From: VYFG01 sp965221795
GTDB taxonomy: Bacteria > Pseudomonadota > Gammaproteobacteria > Arenicellales > Poriferihabitantaceae
Reading direction: 5' to 3'
Length of the DNA stretch: 64,000 bases
Assembly (NCBI GenBank): GCA_965221795.1
Contig: OZ244914.1
Span: forward strand, 2,728,001-2,792,000
Below the pieces are notes generated by a model. It had not been told where the DNA came from. It ran no database searches and saw only the letters and a list, made by a program, of their open reading frames with translations. Each line of letters opens with the position of its first letter. Position 1 is the stretch's first letter. This document shows positions 1 to 9,209 of the stretch, piece after piece. A program made the translations under genes and the position numbers.

Positions 1-778
1 CCGAAGAGCAAGAAGTGGAATTGTCGAAGGTCTTGGATACGACAATTTGTTTTGCTGCCTCATCCAGGTTGGCGCTGCGGTCGATTACCACGGGGACATT
101 CCCGGCACCGACTCCAATCGTCGGAGTGCCACTGGAGTAGGCACTGCGAACATTGTTCTGGGAGCCAGTGGTGACCACCAGGTCGGCTTGTTGCATCAGG
201 ATTTGGGTCATGCGTCGGGAAACCGGAGCCGGCAGCACCTGGACAAGATCGGCTGGGGCATTGGCCCGGGTCAAGGCTTTCCGCATCAGCTCTGTGGCAG
301 CATGGGAGGTAGTCCAGCCGGACGGGGAGGGCGCGATTACAATGGCATTGGCTCCCTTGAGTGCCATCATGGCTTTGTTGACCGGGGTGGCCGAGGGATT
401 GGTAGAGGGGGTAATTGCCGCTACCACCCCCACGGGCTTGGCATAGCGCACCAGTCCGCGCTCGGGATGATGGTCGATGATACCCACTGTCCTTGCCCTC
501 ATGAGGTCTCGGAGCGTACCGAAGGTTTTGCGCTGGTTCTTCACAACCTTGTCTTCCACATTTCCGATGCCGGTGTCCGCGACCGCCATTTGAGCCAAAC
601 GTCGGGCGTTCTCAGGCTTATAGAGTGACCAGGCCACGGCAGTCACCAATTCATCAATTCGTTCCTGGTTGCATTCGGCGATCTCTGTCATCGCAATCCG
701 TGCATGCTGGATCAGTTGACAGACGGTAGTGGCTTCCTCCGGGTGATCAGACAAGAGAGCTGGTTTCGGTTTTGCCAT
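1..778 (-). CDS. Acylating aldehyde dehydrogenase, sulfoacetaldehyde dehydrogenase-like (partial)
   Basis: The minus-strand frame is open from an ATG at 776-778 to the window edge, giving 259 residues of N-terminal and NAD-binding sequence. Seen: a GVVAAITPSTNP segment, a VVTTGSQNNVRSAYSSGTP segment, and a KTFDNSTSCSS motif whose cysteine (residue 257) sits where the AdhE/EutE-type acylating enzymes have their catalytic cysteine. Known: this family oxidises acetaldehyde or sulfoacetaldehyde with NAD(P)+, and SauS makes acetate plus sulfite from sulfoacetaldehyde. The divergent neighbour is a TauE-type sulfite/sulfonate exporter, which favours the sulfonate reading, but substrate identity is inference. 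The C-terminus is outside the window. No clear ribosome binding site precedes the ATG. Confidence 0.75.
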   Translation of the reverse strand, partial: MAKPKPALLSDHPEEATTVCQLIQHARIAMTEIAECNQERIDELVTAVAWSLYKPENARRLAQMAVADTGIGNVEDKVVKNQRKTFGTLRDLMRARTVGIIDHHPERGLVRYAKPVGVVAAITPSTNPSATPVNKAMMALKGANAIVIAPSPSGWTTSHAATELMRKALTRANAPADLVQVLPAPVSRRMTQILMQQADLVVTTGSQNNVRSAYSSGTPTIGVGAGNVPVVIDRSANLDEAAKQIVVSKTFDNSTSCSS

Positions 779-1100
779 AGAGCAGATTCTGGTTCGGAAT
801 AGGGAGAGTTGAGCGGTCGCTAGTGTAGTGCGTCCAACAGAAAATCTCAAACAACGGAAGACTGGAATGCTTCCAACTATCCTGGTCAATTTTGGCGCGA
901 GAGGCGTGAGAGAGGTTATATTTGCGCGTGCCATATGACTTTCAGGAATAACGAATGTATCCGGGGCATGCTTTCGCTAACGAGCACTGCGTCCACATGC
1001 AGCCGAACATGCACAATATCCGGTGCGGTCGGAAAAATAGCCGTCTTGTCAGTGCATAGCTTGCAGTTCCTTGCCGAACCCATTGATCTATTCTTGTTCC
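779..1100. other. Divergent intergenic region, aldehyde dehydrogenase / TauE
   Basis: About 320 bases separate the two divergent genes and must hold both promoters. I see no confident -35/-10 pair, operator palindrome or RNA. Plus-strand reading frames here have no family resemblance. Confidence 0.4.
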
Positions 1101-1871
1101 ATGGAATTGATACTGCAAACCGAATTCTGGATTCTGGCCTGGTGTTTCGGGGCGTTGATGTCGGGTGGGTTGGTCAAGGGAGCCTTGGGGATCGGAACTC
1201 CCCTGGTGCCGGTGCCGCTGATGTCATTGGTGTTGCCGCCACAACTAGCCGTGGCCATGATGGCGATGCCGGTTGTGGTCGCAAACCTGGTACAGGTTTC
1301 TGAGGCAGGACATCCCGGTTACACCATCCGCCGGTTCTGGCCGGCCTTTGTATTTTTGTTGTTGGGCACTTGGATCGGGGTGAAGATTCTATCGGTCATT
1401 GATGAACGTTGGTTGCTCGGCATTGTGGGAGTGATGGTAATTGGATTTGGGATGTTGCAAGGCAGCCGCCAGCGGTTTCGCATTCCCCGCAAAACGGAAA
1501 AGGTGGCTGGTGCGGGTTTTGGTTTTGCGTCCGGAATGATCGGCGGACTCAGTTCCATGTTCGGTCCCATGCTGGTTATTTTTCTGGTTTCCATCCCGGG
1601 TTTGACACGGGACCGCTTTGTGGGCTCTATCAGTTTTCTCTATGTGACGGCGGTGGTTCCTTGGACCATTAACCTGTTTCTGTACGGTATTCTGAACGCC
1701 TCCAACGTGATTTGGTCTGCCTGTGCGGTCATCCCGGTGACGCTGGGCCTGTTTCTCGGCAAGCGCCTGCGCCACCGCATCAGTGAACGGCGGTTCCGTC
1801 AACTGGTGATTATGGTATTGATCTTTTCTGGACTGACGATGTTATGGCGTTCCTTGCAGGGTCTGATTTGA
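1101..1871 (+). CDS. TauE/SafE-family sulfite/organosulfonate exporter-like permease
   Basis: Integral membrane protein of about 256 residues from the ATG at 1101; an upstream TTG at 1071 would add ten residues. Hydrophobic segments run along the whole length, with the family's GGLVKGALGIGTPLVPVPLM helix near the N-terminus and a related GFGFASGMIGGLSSMFGP repeat in the second half, the internal duplication typical of TauE (DUF81) proteins. Such proteins are placed in the export of sulfite or sulfonates released by taurine or sulfoacetate breakdown. Divergent neighbour of the aldehyde dehydrogenase, so probably the outlet for the sulfite it would generate. Substrate is inferred from context only. 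Confidence 0.8.
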   Translation: MELILQTEFWILAWCFGALMSGGLVKGALGIGTPLVPVPLMSLVLPPQLAVAMMAMPVVVANLVQVSEAGHPGYTIRRFWPAFVFLLLGTWIGVKILSVIDERWLLGIVGVMVIGFGMLQGSRQRFRIPRKTEKVAGAGFGFASGMIGGLSSMFGPMLVIFLVSIPGLTRDRFVGSISFLYVTAVVPWTINLFLYGILNASNVIWSACAVIPVTLGLFLGKRLRHRISERRFRQLVIMVLIFSGLTMLWRSLQGLI

Positions 1872-2298
1872 GATCATAACACTAGCAAATGATGGCATCA
1901 TTTATAAGCTCAATGAAATCAGCATGTTTACCATCATGGCATATCGTAGTTTTTGAATGTCGCGGGAGGCCTCAGACAGAAACCCCGAGCTTGTCATACA
2001 GCGTTGTAATATAGCTGTTCCGATAGTCTTTCATAAAAAGTACATGCATATCCTCAAGTTTTTCTTGCCTCGGCCCCAGTCGCAAGTGCAATAGTACCGC
2101 GATCCGGGAGTGAGAGCGTAGCCCGAATAATGGAGGGATCACGACGGCGAGGCGAAAAACTCCGCGCCCTAGGACCCTCCTTGCGACCTTCGATGGCATC
2201 CCTCTCGATGCCGGGAGATACTAGCAGGGGCCATGGGTCCACGCAAGGGACCAAGATTCCGCAAAAGTCGTACTTCACGAATCAATAGTTAACTTATA
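1872..2298. other. Intergenic region with a perfect dyad (1887-1903)
   Basis: No gene is supported. At 1887-1903 there is a 17-base dyad, AAATGATG-G-CATCATTT, 16 bases after the TauE stop; it is AT-rich with no T-run, so it reads more like an operator than a terminator. Between 2054 and 2278 the minus strand has two overlapping open frames of 74-75 codons with no recognisable family; I treat them as chance or decayed sequence. Confidence 0.4.
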
Positions 2299-2671
2299 GG
2301 GGGGCAACCCTTTTTCCTTCGATATTTTTCTGTTTCGGGTTTGGGCAAACAAAGTTCGCTGGTGGATGATCCGGGTCATGGAAGAGGATCATTGGAATCT
2401 GGTTGAGGTTCGGGCATGGTTGGCGATCAGGTACAGGCGCTGCGCCCGCTGCTCCGACGTCCAGCCGATCCAGCGGTTCCGGACGCCAACCTGAAACGCC
2501 CCCGCCGACCAGCCGGTCCCAGCGCCGTTGCTCGCACAGGTCGCGAACCGGACGCACCTGAACCTCACCCAGATTCCATCGATCCGCTTCCATGGCCGCG
2601 TTCATAACCGGGAAAGATTTGCTTGTTCATACCCGAACGAGGGAAAAATCGACGAAAAAAGTGCCTGCCCC
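2299..2671. mobile_element. MITE-like element with ~111-bp imperfect terminal inverted repeats
   Basis: The left arm 2299-2410, read on the minus strand, and the right arm 2561-2671 on the plus strand align base for base with few gaps. Shared blocks include AACCTCA, CCAGATTCCA, CTTCCATG and the C-rich outer ends (six G at 2299-2304, four C at 2668-2671). The centre, on the minus strand at 2389-2478, reads NRWIGWTSEQRAQ before a stop. This resembles the DRFIGW..EQR region I remember from DUF4338 (DruA-like, transposase-like) proteins, so the element may be an internally deleted relative. A further copy of the right arm lies at about 40195-40411. Confidence 0.6.
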
Positions 2672-2862
2672 TTCCAGTCCAACCATAATCTGCAAAATAT
2701 GACTTTTGCGGTGTCCTGACTCGATGGCCTTTTCAGACTGGGATGCCATCACGGTATAATATAGTGGTTATTTCGACACTGGATTGTCCATTTCGGATGA
2801 TACTCTGATCGTCGATATCTCCAACAACTTCTGAAATACTAATGATTGTGAGGAAATCCGAT

Positions 2863-3891
2863 ATGAATCTCCAAAAGCCACTGTATTCTCTCTTCGCCCT
2901 GGTTGTATCCATGGTGCTCAGTGCCAATCTGGCCTATGCAGCTTGTGCCACAGACGGACTGCCGGCAAGCATGGATGGACCGGCAGGCTATCCACAACGG
3001 GCACTGACCATGATCGTTCCTTATGGCCCTGCTGGGGGATCTGGTCAGGTTGCCCAGGCAATGGCCCAGGCAGTCACCGAATTGACGGGAGTATCGATCA
3101 ATCGGGACCACAAGCCCGGAGGATCGGGTACGGTTGGCATGACGGCGTTCATGGCTGCTCCTGCGGACGGATACACTGTGCTGGAGCACATTGATGATGC
3201 TTCCAGTGCCTATGCCCTGGACTCTTCACGCCCCAATCCGGCAGAAGACCTCATTCCCTTGGTGACTTCCCAGATTACCTTTTCCCAAATCTACATTCGT
3301 AGCAATGAGGATCGCTATACGGACTGGTCTTCCTTTGTGGAGTGGGTCAAGGCACAGGATGGCAAGGCCACTATTGCCAACGTTTCCAAGGAAGGTTCCA
3401 TGGAGCGGGTCACCATGAAGTATATTACCGACGCCACCGGAATGCAGATTCAGCAGATCTCTTTTGACAAGGGTGCACCACGTTATGGGGCACTGGCAGG
3501 CGGTCAGGTGGATGCGCTGTTCGAACAGCCCGGCGATGTGCGCAAGTTCCTGGATGCCGGAACGTTCAAGCCCATATTGACGATCCTGAAGGACGCGCCG
3601 GGAGCCTTTGCCGAAGTCCCGTCGTTGACAGATGCTGGTCTGGACTTTGAACCGCTCTTTCGTTTCCGCGGTTTTTATGTGCACAAGGATGCCCCCGCGG
3701 ACCGCGTTGAATGGCTGCAGTGGGCCTTTCAGAAAGCGTTTTGCGAAACAAGTTATCAGCAATTCAATGAAAGCAAGTTTATGAACCTGATTGAAAGCTA
3801 TCGGAATACGGAGGGTTCCCGGGAACTGATCACCGCCACGATCAAGCAGTATCGTGATGTGTACAAGGAAATGGGGCTGGAAGTGAAATAA
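2863..3891 (+). CDS. tctC: TctC-family periplasmic substrate-binding protein of a tripartite tricarboxylate transporter
   Basis: 342 residues from the ATG at 2863, which has a GAGG about nine bases upstream; an ATG at 2842 in the same frame lacks this. A signal peptide (Lys, then SLFALVVSMVLSANLAYA) ends about residue 24. The mature part has the Bug-family hallmarks MIVPYGPAGGSGQVAQAM, followed by GGSGTVGMTAF and APADGYTVLEH, and near the end a DAPADRVEWLQWAF segment. These proteins capture carboxylates in the periplasm for TctA/TctB. First gene of a three-gene operon with the membrane subunits. The ligand cannot be told from sequence. Confidence 0.93.
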   Translation: MNLQKPLYSLFALVVSMVLSANLAYAACATDGLPASMDGPAGYPQRALTMIVPYGPAGGSGQVAQAMAQAVTELTGVSINRDHKPGGSGTVGMTAFMAAPADGYTVLEHIDDASSAYALDSSRPNPAEDLIPLVTSQITFSQIYIRSNEDRYTDWSSFVEWVKAQDGKATIANVSKEGSMERVTMKYITDATGMQIQQISFDKGAPRYGALAGGQVDALFEQPGDVRKFLDAGTFKPILTILKDAPGAFAEVPSLTDAGLDFEPLFRFRGFYVHKDAPADRVEWLQWAFQKAFCETSYQQFNESKFMNLIESYRNTEGSRELITATIKQYRDVYKEMGLEVK

Positions 3892-3914
3892 TTGGAATAC
3901 GTTCAACAGATACC

Positions 3915-3947
3915 GCCCCGGTAGGCGAAAAGCATGCCGGGGCTTTT
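3915..3947 (+). terminator. Intrinsic terminator or attenuator between tctC and tctB
   Basis: GCCCCGG (3915-3921) pairs with CCGGGGC (3937-3943) around a 15-base loop and is followed at once by TTTT. It lies between the binding protein and the membrane subunits, so partial termination would make tctC more abundant than tctBA, as is common for solute-binding proteins. Confidence 0.7.
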
Positions 3948-3985
3948 CTGTCGATCAACATTCTTCCCAATCAGGAGGTTGCGCC

Positions 3986-4690
3986 ATGAGGCAGTTGAGA
4001 GTCGGTCAGATTGTCGAAGCGGTATTGTGGATTGGGTTTGCCATCTTTCTGTTTGTTTTTACCTTCGAATTTGACAGGGAGATCGAAATTTACCGGTATG
4101 GTGCCACGGCCTGGCCGCGGGTAATTCTCTGGCTGGTGGTGATTGCGGCACTGGGCCAGTTACTGCACCAGTGGTTGCGGGGGGACCAGCCTACATCGGA
4201 GATGGTTGGGGAATCGATGGTGGAAGGGACCCAAGCGACCGAAAATCAGAACCATCTGGCCTGGTATGTCCATACGTTCGCCATTTTGGCAATTCCCTTT
4301 GTCTACATCCTGGCTCCTGATTGGATTGCCACTGCTCTTGGGCTTGAGAAAAGCGGCTTGCACATCACCAAGCTGATTCTGGCTGGGCTGCTGTTAGGCC
4401 TGTTCGTTTTTGCCGTGCAGGACCACCCGCTCGGTGGAATGCTGGCACTGCCGATCCTGTTTGCCGCCATGCTCCAGGATATGGGCTTCTATAGTCTGGC
4501 ACCGTTCTTTATCATGGCGGTAATGTTTCTCATGGGAGAGCGGCGTATTCGTTTCATGCTTAGCATTACCGCAGGGATTTACGGCATTCTGCTGTTTTTG
4601 TTTGTCAGTTTGCTGTATGTGGGCCTTCCGACCGGAAACATCAGTCCGTTCTATGGGTTTGGAACGGGGTTGGTGAACATACTGCAATAG
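3986..4690 (+). CDS. tctB: TctB-family small membrane subunit of tripartite tricarboxylate transporter
   Basis: 234 residues, start ATG preceded by a strong AGGAGG. At least five hydrophobic stretches are visible (about residues 12-28, 45-60, 90-108, 125-150, 170-220) with a hydrophilic loop at 62-85. This is longer than the usual 150-170-residue TctB. Its place between tctC and tctA, ten bases before tctA, fixes the role: the poorly conserved four-helix-type partner of TctA in a secondary, ion-driven importer. Family assignment rests mostly on context. Confidence 0.85.
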   Translation: MRQLRVGQIVEAVLWIGFAIFLFVFTFEFDREIEIYRYGATAWPRVILWLVVIAALGQLLHQWLRGDQPTSEMVGESMVEGTQATENQNHLAWYVHTFAILAIPFVYILAPDWIATALGLEKSGLHITKLILAGLLLGLFVFAVQDHPLGGMLALPILFAAMLQDMGFYSLAPFFIMAVMFLMGERRIRFMLSITAGIYGILLFLFVSLLYVGLPTGNISPFYGFGTGLVNILQ

Positions 4691-4699
4691 GAAGTCATC

Positions 4700-6190
4700 A
4701 TGGAGACCTTGGACAATTTTGTTGGTGGCACGGTGGCCCTGTTCAGTGACCCCATCGGCATCGTGATTTTTCTGGGCGGGGTGATTGGCGGCATGCTGTT
4801 TGGTGCGATCCCCGGGGTCAGCATGTTGACCCTGGCCGCCATCCTGCTGCCCTTTACCGCGCACTTGTCCCCCGAGCATGGCATCATGCTGTTTTCAGTG
4901 ATCTACTGTACTGGAGTCTATGGCGGAGCCATTACGGCGATCCTGTTCAATATTCCCGGTGCTCCGGAAAATGCCCCAACGGCGTTCGATGGATATCCCA
5001 TGACCCGCAATGGCAAGGCGGGCAAGGCGGTAGGAGCTGCAGTCATGTGCTCGGCTTTGGGAGGCACGGTCTCGGCTGTCATCATGATGGTTGCGACAGC
5101 CCCCATTGCCAATTGGGCGATTCGTGCGTTCGGCCCGCCAGAGATATTCGCTCTGGTGTTTTTCGGATTGGCGGTAGCTTCTTCGGTGGGGGCCAAGACT
5201 TTCTGGAAGGGCTGGTTGTCCATTCTGATAGGGCTGCTGATTGCCATTGTCGGGCTGGACCCGGTCGGGGGAATTGAGAGGTGGGATTTCGGGATGCCTT
5301 ATCTGCTGGCTGGTATCCACTTCATTCCGGTGATCCTCGGATTCTTTGCGGTATCGGAGATTTTTGTGCAAGCCGAGATGAAGGCGAAAGGATCCTATAC
5401 GGCTCCCAAGTTGAGTGTCGACTTCCCGACTTTGGGGGAACTGCTGGCACACAAAATTGCGGTTGTTCGATCCATCTTGATTGGTTTTTTCTGTGGCATC
5501 TTGCCGGGAATTGGGGCGACTCTGGCGGCATTCATGGGGTATAACGAGGCGGTACGCTGGTCCAAGGAGAAGAGTGAATTCGGCAAGGGCAAGATGGAAG
5601 GGGTTATTTCATCTGAGACCGCAAATAATGCCGCCACTGGTGCTGCCATGATCCCGCTACTGGCATTGGGACTGCCTGGTGGGGCCCTGACCGCGATGAT
5701 GGTAGGTGTTTTTCAGATGCATGACATGGAACCTGGTCCCTTGGTGTTTCTCAACAGTGCGGATCTGGTTTGGGTCGTTTTCTCGGCCATGTTTTTTGCC
5801 AACCTGTCCATTCTGTTGATCGGATGGATGGAGACCAAGACGGTCATTAACCTGCTCAGAATTCCCTTTCAGTTTCTGGCACCATTAATCTTGTGCCTGG
5901 CTACGGTGGGGGCTTATGCAGTCCGTGGATTGACGATTGATGTGCTGGTGATGTTTATTGCCGGCGCAGCGGCATTTTTTCTGCGTCGATCTGGATACTC
6001 TGTGGCTGGGATGGTGCTTGGGCTGATTCTTGGCCGGATCGGTGAACAGACTTTTGCCCAGGCGATGCAGATGCTGCATTTTGAATGGAGTGGCTTTTTG
6101 GGGCGTCCCATTGCATTGGGTTTGTTGTTGGCCGGTTTCGCAACCTTGATGGCAAGCTTTTATGGTGCGTTTTTCAAGCGCCGCCACTGA
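4700..6190 (+). CDS. tctA: TctA-family large membrane subunit of tripartite tricarboxylate transporter
   Basis: 496 residues, the family's usual size, with about a dozen membrane segments. Visible TctA signatures: GGMLFGAIPGVSMLTLAAI near residue 30, YGGAITAILFNIPGAPENA near 75 with the GYPM that follows, and a second, inverted-repeat copy GFFCGILPGIGATLAAFMGY near 260 followed by ALGLPGGALTAMM. These two motif pairs form the transport core. Reads directly after tctB. Together tctCBA imports one or a few carboxylates; the next gene is a flavoprotein oxidoreductase that may act on related compounds. Confidence 0.95.
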   Translation: METLDNFVGGTVALFSDPIGIVIFLGGVIGGMLFGAIPGVSMLTLAAILLPFTAHLSPEHGIMLFSVIYCTGVYGGAITAILFNIPGAPENAPTAFDGYPMTRNGKAGKAVGAAVMCSALGGTVSAVIMMVATAPIANWAIRAFGPPEIFALVFFGLAVASSVGAKTFWKGWLSILIGLLIAIVGLDPVGGIERWDFGMPYLLAGIHFIPVILGFFAVSEIFVQAEMKAKGSYTAPKLSVDFPTLGELLAHKIAVVRSILIGFFCGILPGIGATLAAFMGYNEAVRWSKEKSEFGKGKMEGVISSETANNAATGAAMIPLLALGLPGGALTAMMVGVFQMHDMEPGPLVFLNSADLVWVVFSAMFFANLSILLIGWMETKTVINLLRIPFQFLAPLILCLATVGAYAVRGLTIDVLVMFIAGAAAFFLRRSGYSVAGMVLGLILGRIGEQTFAQAMQMLHFEWSGFLGRPIALGLLLAGFATLMASFYGAFFKRRH

Positions 6191-6437
6191 TTCCGTCTGA
6201 TTGCACCGAATGATGGGCATCCGGGAAAGGCAGTCCACTCCTCCTGAAAGGAAGGTTTGGATTCTGCCGGACGGGGTGTTCCGCACCAGCGATCATGAAC
6301 GCTGGATGGACCCAGAAAGACTCACGCGGCTTGTGTGATCCGTGGGGCTGTCCGGGCATCAACGATCATGGCCGTCATGGGAATTGGTTTCTGCCAGGAG
6401 CGATCGGGCTTCCAACCCGAATCCCCAGTGATGGGTC

Positions 6438-8078
6438 ATGAAAGCAGATCAGATCGAATCTGAATTTGTCATTGTAGGTGCCGGCTCGGCCGGTTGTGTG
6501 CTGGCGAATCGACTTACGGCAGCCGGGCGCAGCGTGATCTTGCTGGAGGCCGGGCCCATGGATCGGAATCTCATGATTCACATCCCTGCGGGGGTCTATA
6601 GTGTCTACAAGAACCCGGCACTGAACTGGAATTATCAGGCCGCACCGGATCCGGGAGTGCGTGACCGGGAAATTGAACTGCCTCGTGGACGAGTCGTGGG
6701 TGGTTCGTCCAGTATCAATGCCATGGTCTATATGCGTGGACACCCGATGGATTATGACCGGTGGGCAGCGCGTTACGGTTTGGAAGAGTGGAAATTCGAA
6801 AACTGCTTTCCCTATTTCAAGGCGGGAGAGTCGTCCGACCGCGGTGCGAACGATTGGCGTGGTGTGAATGGTGCCTTGGGTGTCACTCGGGGTTCCCTGC
6901 AAAATCCATTGTATGACGCGATGTGGGAAGCGGGAATCACGTCCGGGCAGGGACAGTCAGATGACCTGAATGGATTCAAGCCGGAAGGGATTGCCCGGCT
7001 GGACCGCACCGTCCGGAACGGCCGGCGTTGTTCCGCCGCCGTGGCGCATCTTCGACCGGCACTTCAGCGGCGTGGGATGAAACTGGTGACTGGTGCATTG
7101 GTCTATCAGATCTCTTTTGAAGGCGATACGGCCCGAGGGGTGCGGTTTTCGGTGCGAAACCGGGACATGGAAGCCAGAGCCACCTGTGAAGTGATTTTGG
7201 CCGCAGGGGCCATTAACTCTCCTTGGCTCCTGAAGCTTTCCGGTGTGGGGCCGGAGAAGGAACTCCAGGCTCATGGCATTCGTCCCGTACATATCTTACC
7301 CGGAGTCGGGGAAAATCTTCAGGACCACCTGAGTATTGATTATGTACAGGCCTGTACTCGCCCGGTGACATTGGACTATCTGCAGAACTATCTTGCCCGA
7401 ATCCGTGTCGGCATTCACTGGATGGCTCGACGTCGCGGTGTGGCCACGACCAATCTCTGGGAGATGGGCGGGCTGGTTTTCAGTCGGGATGGGTTCGCCC
7501 ACCCCAACCTGCAGTATCACTTTGCTCCGGTATGGCCGGAATACCAAGGACGAAAAATTCGTTTGCATCAAGGGTGGAACATGACGATTGACCAGTTGCG
7601 ACCGTTCAGTCGTGGCCGGTTGCTGCTACGCAGTGCAGACCCAAAAGTACCCCCCAAGGCACAATTCAACTACCTGTCCGACTCGCGTGATCTGGGGGAA
7701 TTGGTGGACGGATTGAGACGGGCTGCGGAACTGTTTGACCAGCCGGCGTTCGATCCATTCCGGGGGCGGCGGATCTATCCGGATCCCAACGCCCGGACCG
7801 ATGAGGCTCTTGCGGAGCATGTGCGCGAATTTGTGGGAACTGACTATCACCCCTGCGGCACCTGCCGGATGGGCAACGATGAACTTGCGGTCGTTGATGG
7901 CAAACTTCGGGTGCAGGGTCTTCGACAGTTGCGGGTTGTCGATGCTTCTGTCATGCCAGACATTGTCAGCGGAAACCTGAATGCGCCTACTCTTATGATT
8001 GCGGATCGCGCATCAGACCATATTCTTTCCCGTACGCCATTGCCTCCCTGCCGGCCCACGTTTCATTTTGATTCCTGA
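6438..8078 (+). CDS. GMC-family FAD-dependent oxidoreductase (choline/alcohol dehydrogenase type)
   Basis: 546 residues. An FVIVGAGSAGCVLANRL dinucleotide fold at residues 10-26 binds FAD. The two GMC signatures are present: GRVVGGSSSINAMVYMRG near 83 and GAINSPWLLKLSGVGP near 258. The C-terminal catalytic region has DYHPCGTCRMG (catalytic His) and SGNLNAPTLMIADRASD. Members oxidise primary alcohols such as choline or aliphatic and aromatic alcohols to aldehydes. No BetB aldehyde dehydrogenase or BetI is adjacent, so a choline role is not supported; co-location with tctCBA suggests use on an imported organic acid or alcohol. The 247 bases before the start hold no evident gene. Confidence 0.9.
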   Translation: MKADQIESEFVIVGAGSAGCVLANRLTAAGRSVILLEAGPMDRNLMIHIPAGVYSVYKNPALNWNYQAAPDPGVRDREIELPRGRVVGGSSSINAMVYMRGHPMDYDRWAARYGLEEWKFENCFPYFKAGESSDRGANDWRGVNGALGVTRGSLQNPLYDAMWEAGITSGQGQSDDLNGFKPEGIARLDRTVRNGRRCSAAVAHLRPALQRRGMKLVTGALVYQISFEGDTARGVRFSVRNRDMEARATCEVILAAGAINSPWLLKLSGVGPEKELQAHGIRPVHILPGVGENLQDHLSIDYVQACTRPVTLDYLQNYLARIRVGIHWMARRRGVATTNLWEMGGLVFSRDGFAHPNLQYHFAPVWPEYQGRKIRLHQGWNMTIDQLRPFSRGRLLLRSADPKVPPKAQFNYLSDSRDLGELVDGLRRAAELFDQPAFDPFRGRRIYPDPNARTDEALAEHVREFVGTDYHPCGTCRMGNDELAVVDGKLRVQGLRQLRVVDASVMPDIVSGNLNAPTLMIADRASDHILSRTPLPPCRPTFHFDS

Positions 8079-8169
8079 AGTGGTGCAGCCGGCAGTCTCT
8101 GCCATCCGAGGATTCCCTTATGCGCGTGCTGTTGTGTGGCCCGGTCGGTGTTTTGTTGGCTTGGACCAG

Positions 8170-9081
8170 CTACTTTGACTCAGTCGGCTTCATGGGTTCC
8201 GGGAGAGATTTCAACTTCGATTCGCGATGGAAAATGTAGATACCTGAACCGACAATCACGGCAATGCCGATCCAGGTGACTGGGTCCGGGAACTCATTGA
8301 ACACTATCAGCCCCAGCAATGTCGCACCAATGATTTCTACATATTGAAAGGGGGCCAGAACGCCAACCGGTGCTTTTTGGAACGCATAGACCACCATGAG
8401 GTGGCCGGCCGTAGCGATCACCCCGAGGACTGCCAGCAGCAGCCATTGAGGGCCAGTAGGCCAAACCGCTTCCAGATTGGAAAATCCAACCTGATCGCCA
8501 ATGGTGATGGCGGCTGCCATGATCAGGAATCCGAACAGGCCTGCGAAGAATTGCAATCGGACCGGTTCTTCACTCATCACCAGTTTGCGCGTCAACAGGA
8601 TATAGAACGAAAAGCTGACGGCCGCACCGACCGGATAGAGGAATGCCCAGCCTACCTCGGCAAACGTCGGGCGAATGATGATCAGGGCACCAAGAAAGCC
8701 GATCAGGATGGCCGACAGTCGACGCCAGCCGACCCGTTCTCCCAGCCAGATAGACGATAGCAGGGTCACGAGCAAGGGTTCAATGAAAAAAATCGAGATC
8801 GCATCGGCAAGAGGGAGATAAGCCAAACCGGAAAAGAACAGGACCGTGGCGATGGCAATCAGGCTACCGCGTGCGGCATGCCACCAGAGACGACGGCTCA
8901 CAAAAGAACCTCGGGTGTGCCAAACCAGGGGCAACATGAAAAGCACCTGGAACATGAATCGGCACAAGGCTACTTGGCCCGGCGAAATCAATCCGGCAAG
9001 GGATTTTGCAATCGCGTCGATACCGGGCAATATCAGCATGGCCAATATCATCAGCCCCATGGCCTGAGCATGCTGGTTCAT
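8170..9081 (-). CDS. EamA/DMT-superfamily transporter
   Basis: 303 residues with about ten hydrophobic helices in two EamA repeats (residues about 5-140 and 150-285). The end of each repeat is recognisable: ADAISIFFIEPLLVTLLSSI in the first and APFQYVEIIGATLLGLIVF in the second. DMT proteins of this type export amino acids or other metabolites across the inner membrane. Convergent with the GMC oxidoreductase gene, separated by 91 bases. Substrate unknown. Confidence 0.88.
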   Translation of the reverse strand: MNQHAQAMGLMILAMLILPGIDAIAKSLAGLISPGQVALCRFMFQVLFMLPLVWHTRGSFVSRRLWWHAARGSLIAIATVLFFSGLAYLPLADAISIFFIEPLLVTLLSSIWLGERVGWRRLSAILIGFLGALIIIRPTFAEVGWAFLYPVGAAVSFSFYILLTRKLVMSEEPVRLQFFAGLFGFLIMAAAITIGDQVGFSNLEAVWPTGPQWLLLAVLGVIATAGHLMVVYAFQKAPVGVLAPFQYVEIIGATLLGLIVFNEFPDPVTWIGIAVIVGSGIYIFHRESKLKSLPEPMKPTESK

Positions 9082-9209
9082 GACGATATCGTCCCAAACA
9101 ATAATCGACTACAGTAGCCAAATATTCTGTTTTCTTAATCAGGATATGAAACCATTCAGCGATGCCTACTCATTTTGGACACGAAACCAAGTGGAAAATC
9201 CTGAAGAGA

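Noticed and set aside
47..628. Long plus-strand open frames opposite the aldehyde dehydrogenase
   Set aside because: The minus strand reads as a clear aldehyde dehydrogenase with catalytic motif; the plus frames are low-complexity shadows.
2054..2278. Two overlapping minus-strand frames of about 75 codons
   Set aside because: No ribosome binding site, no family resemblance, and they overlap each other; treated as chance or decayed sequence.
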